Source of the DNA: Candidatus Gastranaerophilales bacterium
GTDB taxonomy: Bacteria > Cyanobacteriota > Vampirovibrionia > Gastranaerophilales > Gastranaerophilaceae
DNA: 64,000 nt
Direction of reading: 5' to 3'
NCBI GenBank assembly: GCA_944326475.1
Contig: CALVEC010000011.1
Location: forward strand, 1 to 64,000
The position numbers and the translations under genes are program-made. Of this stretch, positions 7,453-16,500 are shown piece after piece. The notes beneath the pieces are model-generated. The model was not told the origin of the DNA and did no database searches. It worked only from the letters and a program-made list of their open reading frames with translations. How positions within the stretch are numbered: position 1 is the stretch's first letter; each line of letters opens with the position of its first letter.

Positions 7453-9036
7453 ATGGATAAATATAATATCAAAGGCAATATTTTCGGAGGATTGACGGCG
7501 GGTGTTATTGCACTGCCGTTGGCGCTGGCTTTCGGTGCTGCAAGCGGATTGGGCGCTGCTGCCGGGTTGTACGGCGCAATAATTGTTTGTCTTTTTGCAG
7601 TGATTTTTGGCGGTACACCGACTCAGATTTCCGGTCCGACAGGACCTATGACTGTTGTTATAGCTTCTATTGCCGCTTTATATTCAGGTAATGTAAAAAT
7701 AGTTTTTTGGGCGATTATGCTTGCCGGAATTTTTCAAATTCTACTGGGTTTAAGCAAGGTCGGGAGATATATAAAATACGTTCCCTATCCCGTTATCTCA
7801 GGGTTTATGAGCGGTATTGGCGTAATTATAATACTTTTACAGCTAAATCCCCTGCTGGGTTTTGAGTCCTTGGGAAGTACGATTGATTCAATTTCAGGAC
7901 TGTTTTCAAGCGTAAAAAATCTAAATCCGCAAAGCCTTATTCTCGGGGTGTTAACTCTTTTTATCGTCTTTTTTGCTCCTAAAAAAATTACCAAAAAAGT
8001 CCCTGCTGCTTTGATAGCACTGATTTTTGTGACTATTTTAAGTGTGGCTTTCGGGTTCGATGTAAAGGTCATAGGAGATATTCCTTCAACGCTTCCTAAA
8101 ATTCAGCTTGGAATGATATCGGTTAAGGAGTTTTTTGATATAGTACCTGTGGCAGCTACATTGGCGCTTCTCGGGGCAATAGACTCTCTGTTGACTTCAT
8201 TGGTAGCTGACTCTATCACAAAAACAAAACATGACTCAAACAGAGAACTTGTCGGGCAGGGGATTGGGAATTTTGCGGCAGGCTTGTTCGGGGGAATTGC
8301 CGGTGCAGGTGCTACAATGCGTACAGTCGTAAATGTAAACTCCGGCGCTACAGGCAGACTGTCAGGAGTTGTTCATTCTTTGTTTTTGATTATGGTAGTT
8401 CTCTTTCTGGCTCCATATGCAGCACAAATTCCGCTTGCTGTATTGTCGGGTATTCTTGTAAAAGTCGGCTTCGATATAATTGATTACAAATTTATAAAAA
8501 TTATTAAAGCTGCCCCCAAAAGTGATATTATTGTAATGCTTGTAGTCTTTTTGATTACAGTTTTTGATGATCTGATTTTTGCGGTTGGAACCGGCATTGT
8601 GCTTTCATCATTGCTTTTTGCGGTAAATATTGCAAAACAATTTGACGTAAAGTTCAAAGAAGCGCATTCTGCCGGAGAAAACGACTGTGATATAGAAAAA
8701 GACGGAAATATCCTTTTAGTTAGGATTAAGGGGATATTCTTTTTCGGTTCTGCCTCTCAGCTTCTTTCACGGCTTGAAGAAGTTATGGACAGAGAATGTA
8801 TAATAATAGACTGTCAGACAATTAAAACAATGGATATTTCAGCAGTTTTTGCTCTGGAAGAAATGATACTTCGTCTTCAGGATAAAAAAATCAAAGTTGT
8901 TTTGCTTCTTAACAACAGAAAACTTGCCGCTAAAATGCTGCGGCAGGGGCTTATAAAGGTAATTTCAAGAAATAATATCGTATATGACGAAAATACGGCG
9001 GTGAAAAAAGCTGCCGCGTTTTGCAGAGCAGTGTAA
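7453..9036 (+). CDS. SulP-family anion transporter with STAS domain
   Basis: Inner-membrane anion permease of the SLC26/SulP family (sulfate, bicarbonate or organic anions). The first helix region reads GNIFGGLTAGVIALPLALAFG, followed by GGTPTQISGPTGPMTVV, the SulP core signature, and about 10-12 further hydrophobic segments to about residue 395. A cytoplasmic STAS domain closes the protein (about 420-525; MDISAVFALEE region). I chose ATG 7453 (527 residues) rather than an in-frame ATG at 7330 because the upstream codons overlap the promoter and lack family similarity. The substrate cannot be fixed; short SulP proteins of this type are often bicarbonate or sulfate carriers. Confidence 0.9.
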   Translation: MDKYNIKGNIFGGLTAGVIALPLALAFGAASGLGAAAGLYGAIIVCLFAVIFGGTPTQISGPTGPMTVVIASIAALYSGNVKIVFWAIMLAGIFQILLGLSKVGRYIKYVPYPVISGFMSGIGVIIILLQLNPLLGFESLGSTIDSISGLFSSVKNLNPQSLILGVLTLFIVFFAPKKITKKVPAALIALIFVTILSVAFGFDVKVIGDIPSTLPKIQLGMISVKEFFDIVPVAATLALLGAIDSLLTSLVADSITKTKHDSNRELVGQGIGNFAAGLFGGIAGAGATMRTVVNVNSGATGRLSGVVHSLFLIMVVLFLAPYAAQIPLAVLSGILVKVGFDIIDYKFIKIIKAAPKSDIIVMLVVFLITVFDDLIFAVGTGIVLSSLLFAVNIAKQFDVKFKEAHSAGENDCDIEKDGNILLVRIKGIFFFGSASQLLSRLEEVMDRECIIIDCQTIKTMDISAVFALEEMILRLQDKKIKVVLLLNNRKLAAKMLRQGLIKVISRNNIVYDENTAVKKAAAFCRAV

Positions 9037-9046
9037 ATATAAGGCT

Positions 9047-9214
9047 TTAAGCTCTGCGCATCAAGTCTGAAAGTTTTATTTCTTTTGAAACTTTTTTGGG
9101 ACGGACTACCTGTTTTACCGGAACAGGTTTCTTGAAGCCGGAAAGACCGACCATTGAATCATTATCGTTTTGCAGCATAAATAAATCCTTGAAAAAATTC
9201 ACAATTTCACTCAC
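9047..9214 (-). CDS. small 55-residue hypothetical protein (GTG start)
   Basis: Open frame of 55 codons beginning GTG with AGGA eight bases upstream; it begins M-S-E-I-V-N-F-F and ends in a Lys-rich segment (KPVPVKQVVRPKKVSKE) and LMRRA. A -10-like TAATAT sits further upstream. It fills the gap between sulP and the next gene, converging on sulP. Codon use is like its neighbours. No family recognised. Mixed amphipathic N-terminus and basic C-terminus suggest a nucleic-acid- or protein-binding peptide, which is only a guess. Confidence 0.5.
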   Translation of the reverse strand: MSEIVNFFKDLFMLQNDNDSMVGLSGFKKPVPVKQVVRPKKVSKEIKLSDLMRRA

Positions 9215-9345
9215 GTCTGTATTCCTTTCTCGTTCACTCGCATGTTGTGCTAACTTATATTAGAACCTTTTTCATGTTTTTTTATTCCCCGATTATGCTA
9301 TATTTGTGAATGTAAGATTAGCCGCAAAAATTGATTGTAAAAAAT

Positions 9346-10038
9346 ATGACTGAAACAATAAAAAAAATTACAGAAGATGCACTGGCTCTCTGTGAAAGAG
9401 AGTTCTCTTATAGTGAGCTTTTCTGTTTTTTGGAAAACGGAAACGATGCGCAAAAGCAAATTTGTATTTTAAAAATCCCCTGTTTAAAATCGCAAAAAGA
9501 CGCTGATGCTTTGATTTTTCATTTGACAAACCAGCATGGAACTGTCAGAGAGGCGGCAGCAGAGAAAATTAATGAACTTATGCAAACACCTGATTCTGTA
9601 TTTTTTCAGACTGATTTTGCGCTTGAAAAATTCCTTTATGCTGTAATAGATGTAAACCCTAATATCTGCAGACTTATTATAGATGTATTGCCCTGTCTTT
9701 CAAAGGAGTCGATTGGAAAATTTTTACATAATCTGTGCGATTTGACTATAAAAATTGCGGATGAGGCGGAAGTGTTAAACGTAAGAAACAGAAGCCATGT
9801 TTATACAAAAAAGATTTTTAATCTCTACTGGTGTCTTGAGGCAATCGCAGAAATAGCCTGTCAACACGATGAAAGTATAGAAAAAATTATAAAAAAAACA
9901 TCGATATCGCCTGAATATACTATCAGGGAAAAGACTGCAAAAATCGTTAAAAAGCTTGGACAGGATAAATGTTTAGATATTTTTAACAAACTGAAAAATG
10001 ATGAAAATTTTTATGTGAGGTTTCAAGCCGGGGATTAA
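9346..10038 (+). CDS. HEAT-repeat-like helical protein
   Basis: 230 residues, almost all helical, with repeated patterns of HEAT/armadillo type (for example TVREAAAEKINELM near residue 75 and TIREKTAKIVKKL near 200). Such proteins are scaffolds; no catalytic motif is visible. An in-frame TTG at 9331 is an alternative start. The gene converges on the next one with a 4-base overlap of their ends. Function unknown. Confidence 0.6.
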   Translation: MTETIKKITEDALALCEREFSYSELFCFLENGNDAQKQICILKIPCLKSQKDADALIFHLTNQHGTVREAAAEKINELMQTPDSVFFQTDFALEKFLYAVIDVNPNICRLIIDVLPCLSKESIGKFLHNLCDLTIKIADEAEVLNVRNRSHVYTKKIFNLYWCLEAIAEIACQHDESIEKIIKKTSISPEYTIREKTAKIVKKLGQDKCLDIFNKLKNDENFYVRFQAGD

Positions 10039-10478
10039 ATATTGTCGTCCAGATAGAACTTACTGCTTACCGTATCAACGTAATTCTCAAAATCTTGTGC
10101 AAAATCCCCAAATTTTAAATATTCAAGCACATCCTCTCTTGAACCTTTGATTTTGTTTGCAGATTCATGCTCATAGGTTTCAGACTGATTTTTTGCAAAA
10201 AATCTGACAATTCTGGGGGCTTTATCTTCCGCGGAATCGGGTTTAATAATGACGCCGTACGAGCTTAGATACTTAAAGGGATTTCCGTTTTTTTGCTCTA
10301 CCACCACAGAAAAAGGTCCGACGTCTGTCATTTTAAACTCTGCTTCGTCAATAACTTTCCTTATAAGTTCTTTTAACTCGCTCATTTGTTTACCCTTTTT
10401 GTTCATAATTTGTGTGTTTTTGACATTAAAATTATTGTTAATTTTTGAGTTGTGGTCGTTATTTTCAAATTTTATCAT
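10035..10478 (-). CDS. small protein downstream of the giant protein; candidate immunity partner
   Basis: 147 residues beginning with an Asn-rich segment (MIKFENNDHNSKINNN); an in-frame Met at residue 32 (MSELKELIRKVIDEAEF) with AAGGGT upstream is an alternative start. The first ATG has AAGGA seven bases before it and TATAAA just upstream. The body is mixed alpha/beta and acidic at the C-terminus. No family recognised. It lies 55 bases downstream of the giant gene on the same strand, where polymorphic-toxin loci usually carry the immunity gene. That role is inference from position only. Confidence 0.55.
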   Translation of the reverse strand: MIKFENNDHNSKINNNFNVKNTQIMNKKGKQMSELKELIRKVIDEAEFKMTDVGPFSVVVEQKNGNPFKYLSSYGVIIKPDSAEDKAPRIVRFFAKNQSETYEHESANKIKGSREDVLEYLKFGDFAQDFENYVDTVSSKFYLDDNI

Positions 10479-10533
10479 AAATTTATCCTTATTTTATAGT
10501 TATTAAAACAGAACATTTAATTTTTTGCTACTT

Positions 10534-13500
10534 TTAATGTGCAAGACCTTTTCTTACAAGATTCATAAGGTAGTTCATGTCAAGTACTTTGTCGATACCG
10601 TCGGGCAGTTCAGGCGGTTTTGTTTCAAGCCCCATTTCAGCTTTTCTTGAATGGTCGTACCATTCACTTATATATTTTTCATATTTTGCATTTAGTTCGT
10701 TGTCTGAACATATTTTATTGTAGGCTTTTTCAACTGTTGCAGGTCCGCCTTCACCTTCTCTGATTTTGTAGAGAATGTGTTCTGCTTCTGCAAGCTCGTT
10801 TATTTCTTTGCCTCTGATTTGAAGTTCGATATAGGTGCCGTTTTTTAGTCTCAAAGTCATCTGGGATGTTGTGTAATTCGATTTCTTTACCTTGGGCAGC
10901 GGATTTATGTTTTCATTTTTACCGCCGGTTGCTTCTTTAATACGTTCTATCTGTTCTTTTGTAAAATATGTTGACTCAGCATTTTTGCCGTAGTTTTCAA
11001 AGTCAAGAACTTCAATTTCGCCTTTTTCTATTCCTGAAATAATTTTTTGCGTAAATTCTTCAATTTTTTCAGGAGTCGGGTTGTCCATAACTATTCTTGC
11101 GCCTTGAGAATCACCCAGGCGAGCCTGCGCTGTTTGCAAATTGTAGATAAGATTCCGTTTCTGAGAAAGAAGCTTATTTATTTCTGTTTGCTGTTCTTCC
11201 GGCGTAAGCGGTTTTTGTCCGAGAGCTATTTGTTCCGGGGTAAGCTCGTTTCTTTTTGCATTTTCTATCATTTCATCGTATTTCAGAACTTTTCTGTAAT
11301 ACTTTTTAATAAGTCCCGGCTCTCCTTTTTCTCGGTACATAAGCACAGAACCGTCAGAGTTTGCACCTTTTTTCAAGCCGAAAATGTTTTCTATTGACTG
11401 CAAAGACTCTTTCGCATTTGCATGTATATTTTGTGCAATATTTTGTGCATTCTGGTTTATGTTCCGAACCTCTCTTTGGGAAAGCGTTTCAACTTTTTTC
11501 AACGGAGGACGAACATCACTTATGGGAGCAAGATTATTAATTTCATTCATCGATCTTTGTGAGGCAGGTTCATTTATATTGCCTCTGCCTCCGATACAAT
11601 CGATATATGTTCTTTCCGGAGCTCGTCCCACGACTTCTATTGTATGTCCTTCAGTCTGAACAAAGCGGCTCTTGTCGATTTTGTTGTAATTAGGACCAAA
11701 CATAACAGGAATATCCGGTCTGCCCATTTCTGCACAGATAAGTTTTCCGGCATCAATAACAGCATTTGTAACATCTTTGCTTGCACCCAGTTTTCCGTTA
11801 GCTTCAAAACTGTCGACAATGAATGTCAGTTTTCCGTCTACTTTTGCAAAGTAGCACATTGAGTTTCCGTAAGAATTGCCATTTTTGTCTACAATTTCAA
11901 TGCCTCTGACATAAGTGTTCATAAGATGCTGCGGCTGCGCAAATCCGTTGAAGTTTTGAACCGATGTGCAGCAAGAAACATGGTTTCCGAAAAAGAGGTT
12001 TCTGCCTACGTCGTCATCATCCGATAGTCTTACATAAAGTTCTTCTGACATATCTTTTAGCTGTGCTGCGTCATTAAGGTCTTTTATTCTTGATTCAAGG
12101 TGGTTAAGAAATTCATTGACATTTTCATTCAATTTAGTAGTTCCGTCTGCTTGTTTTTCTATGCCGAACTCTTTGTTTTCTTTAATTTTGTCTATAACGT
12201 CTTGAATAAGAGTAATATGCTGCTGGCGATTAAGCGCTGTACCGTCTTGTTTTACAAAACCTTTGTGGGAAATATAAACTGACGGCCTATCTGTATTGAA
12301 TTTGTTTTTATAAACATCTTCAATGGCAGAATCAATAAAATCTCTGTCTTTTTTTGATAAATTCCGAACAATATCAGATGAAAATTCTGCGGCAGCGTTC
12401 TTTTTTACAGCAGCTAAAGCGCTGCGGGCATCTACTTCAAGCGTAAACGGTTTTTCAAAGGTTTCATCGAATTTTATCCATTTTTCATAATCGAGCCCGT
12501 TTTCTTCAAAGAGTTTTCTGGTTGCCCGGTTTTCGGGTATAGACTCGCGAAGTTCAGAGAGCGGTTTTTGCGGGTCTGTATCCAACAATTCAATAAGTTT
12601 TCCGTATTCAGGCGAAAATTCGTTGTTTCCGCTCAGAAGTTGCGCAGTGTATTTGCGGTCATACTGTATTTTGTCCCGCAATTCCGATGACGGCTGTATA
12701 CCATGTTTTTTATAGATTTTGTCAGTCAATGCGCGGTTAAACTCAATATCGTTGTTGACTATATTAATATGCTGTTCCACAATTCTTGTCAGATCAGAAA
12801 GTGCACCGGAACTCATAGTTATGGTTGTTCCGTCCTGTTTGTTTTTAAGCGCTTCTTTTTGAGCATTGAGCTGGGCAAGACGTGCGTCTTTTTTATCCTG
12901 CGGCATTTTGTCGTTTGCTATGGTTGCGGCAATATTTCTTTCGATTTTAGCCAGTTCAGCCTTTGTATCCACTGTTTTTCTTGATATACGTTCTTTATAA
13001 TTTGTTCTGGTTAAAAAGTCTCTGACCTTTTGTTCAGTTGCTTTAGGTACATTCATTTCTCTTATGAAGTCTTCAATCTGTTGTTCGTAAGGTTTGTCAG
13101 AAGCGAAAATAGTTTTCATTGTCTGAATTTGTTCATCAGTGATTTTGGGACTTTTTAAAATATCAACAAGTTCCATTACCGAACGGTTTTCAGCTTCAGA
13201 GACTTCCATTATCGCAATAAATTTTTCAAGGCGCTGCTGCGGAGTCGGAAGCTGAGCAAGTTTTTCCTTAAGCACAGATATTTTTTCATTATTATAAAAC
13301 CTAAGCCATGTCGTTAACTCTATCATGTGCTTAACTCCGTCATATTTTCCGGAGATAGAAGCTTTTATAGCTTCATCATCCAACACTGCAAAAAGTTTTA
13401 TTATTTCTCCATCCCTAGCGTAAGGATTATTAATTAAATTATAAATACTGCTGTCTGTAAGCAGCGGTCTGTCGTTGTGCTGGAGTTGTTTTTTACTGTT

Positions 13501-16500
13501 TAGCAAAGTTTGTAGAAAATCATTTATTCTTTCCGGTTCAAAATCTTTTAGGTTGCTTGTTATTCCAAACGTTTCTATAGAAATATTACGGTTTAATTTT
13601 GCCAGCTTATTAACAAACTCTGTTTTATTGAAATTATTTAAATTTTCTAAAGATAATCTATTTACTATACAGTTCAGAGAAGATTTGTTATATCCGGTTT
13701 TTGCAAGCTCAGTGACAGCATCAAAAAGATCTTCGCTTTTTTGCATTGCCACCAGAGCTACATGAAACGACAGCTCTTTGTATTCATCTATTTTATCAAC
13801 ATATTCTGACTTAAATTTTGCATATTTTGCATCAGGTAGTTTTGCTGTCTCGGCAATTTGAGTGGCAGGTTTGTTTAAAACCATATAGAGTTCTTTAACT
13901 CTGTTGTACTGGTTTTCAGACAGAGATAAAAATTGTTTTATTTCATTTATGTTCAGTTCGGCTGTCTTTATCCCCGGAGTTCTATGAAGTAAAAAGAGTT
14001 CTTTCACCCGATTTATTATAACACTGCTTTCGGGGGCGTTCTTCACAAAAGCTTCTCCGGACAAATCCCTTAATTCTGTAAAATATAATTGTTTTTTCTC
14101 TGTATCTGAACCCCTTTGATGTAGATTTTTTCCATCCAGCACCATTAGACCTTTGAATACCTCATATTCTTTTGGTGACATACGAACTATTTGTGATAAC
14201 TCGTCAAAAGAGAACTGTTTTCCCCTTGCTTTTAGAACATCATCAGGTAAAATATACATTTCTTTTACCCTTTGAGGGTCGCTTAAAGCAATTTCTCTAA
14301 GCGTTAGTAACATAGATGAATCTATTATTTCTGACTCTGAATGCTTGAGTATATTTTCAGGAGCGCAAAGGTATCTCATAATATCCTGTTTATCCTGGGG
14401 AAGCAAGGATATTGTTGTTTCTATATTTTTTTTGAGTTTTTTCAAGTTGACATAATTTGTCAAATCGTTCAATGACGGATTTTCTACATAACCTTTCAGT
14501 TCTGTTATTATGCTTTTAAGTTCATCTGTTGTTCTGAAATGCGCATAGTTTCCAAGTATTTGCACTTGCTGCGGGGTGGTTATTTTAAGTCCTGAAAGTT
14601 CTTTGTCCAGAAGTTTGACTATATCAAGCAGGTTCTTTGCATCTTGTTCATTGTCAAGCAGTGACCTGTATCCACTTACATTTTGCCCAAAATTTCCAAT
14701 ATTGGCAATCGAATCCTCATCCCGTGGGTTTTTTGCCAGTATAATCAATGCTTCCAGCATTTCCGGCGGAGTTGAGAATTTTAGTGTGCCGTATCCGTAT
14801 GTTCCAAACTGCTGGATTACGCTCACTGCATCTTCTGCTGTACAACCGATGTCGTGCATTTTATTGATAATATCGGCTTTTCCGTTTTCAACAAGGAATT
14901 TCAGACCGTCACCAGCGTACGCAAAGGTTTTGAAATCTTCTAATTTGCCGCCGAAAAGTTTTCCATACTTCAGAGCTTCATCAAATGTTTCCGGCTGTTT
15001 TGTCGCACTTTCAATAAATGCACTGAGGCTGCTGTCATTCTGTATTTTACCGCCTGTTGCATCATTGATTTTATTCAAAAGAGCTAAAATATCTTCAGGA
15101 GATTTGTCTTTAAGAGCGCCCATAGTGCTAAGAGTAACTGTCACTCCATCGCTGGCGTCGAATTTTATTCCGCTCTGTTTCAGTGCAGTAAGATTTTTTC
15201 TTATTACATCAGCGTTACCAGGCTCAAAATATCCGGAAAATACTTCAATTGTTTTCCAGGCTGCATTTGCATCAATTACATTCCCCAGCCCCGTTTCCTG
15301 CACAATCATGTAAAATTCTGAAATGTCTTTCAATATTTTAGGATTTTCAAAAAGTGCCTGCAATTCATATTCATTAAATTCTCTGCCGCCTTTTTTATAA
15401 TCATGTATGAATTTAGCCATATCAGCATTTGCTGTTTCTGCAAATTTTTTCATATAATCAGTAAATATGACTTCTGATGAAATATCTTGTCTGTTTTTTG
15501 CAAAATCAGCAAATTCTTCACCTAAGTCATGAATTATGGAATCAAAATATTTTGCATTTTCGCCCAAATCAATTTTTATTCCTAATTTTTCAAGCAGTTT
15601 CTCTCCTGCTTTGCTTTCCATGCCTGCTTTCAGCTCGGATATGCCTGCTGTCGCAGATTGAGATTCTCCGGAAGCTTTAACGGCTTCTGGACTTACTTCA
15701 TCAGTCCTGCCTGTTGGCTGTTGTTCTGCACCCTTAAATGCCACCGTTTCAACGGTTTGTGATTTTTTTGCAGAACCAGTATTTTCTACAACATCAGCCT
15801 CCATATAAAGCGCATCATCACCGTTTGCAAAGTAGTTCTGCTCAGTATCAACGGTTTTAAAACCAAATTTCTCATAGAGTTTTACAAGCGGTTTATTAGA
15901 CGCATCAACATGCAGCGCAACGGTCTTTGCCCCGTTTTCAAGCGCAATATTTTTTATATTCTCCTGAATTTGTTTAAGCGTTGCAAAGGAGGATTTTGTA
16001 TTTCTGAGCTCTTTAGGCACACCTATACTGTAGATATAGAGCTGATCACCGTGCATCGGTTCAAGTTGAAAATAGCCGGTTACTTTTCCGTCTTTGTCTT
16101 TTATTACATAGCTTTCAAGGTTTTGTTCTTCCAAATCAGCCTTGTATTCTTCAAATTTTTCAGGAACGGGATCAGTCTCGGCAAATGCCTCCATATCAAT
16201 TTTATGAATTTCTTTTAAAGCTGCCTCATCCGCTTTTTCGACTCTGTAATCCGATACATTCACTCCCTGTTGCGCTTTTTGTTTTGTTTTATTTGCTGAA
16301 TCAACGCCTTTTCCGAGCACATATCCGGCAACTGTATTAGGGTCATTTGTTTTAAGGAGTTCTTTACCGTCTTTGTCTTTTATTATGTAACTTCCATCCT
16401 GCGACTGTGAGATTTTTATGTCTTTCAGTACACCGTGCGTTCTTCTTGCTATCTGTCCGCCGGCGACCATCATACCAAGGTTCATAAGACCGTTCATTTC

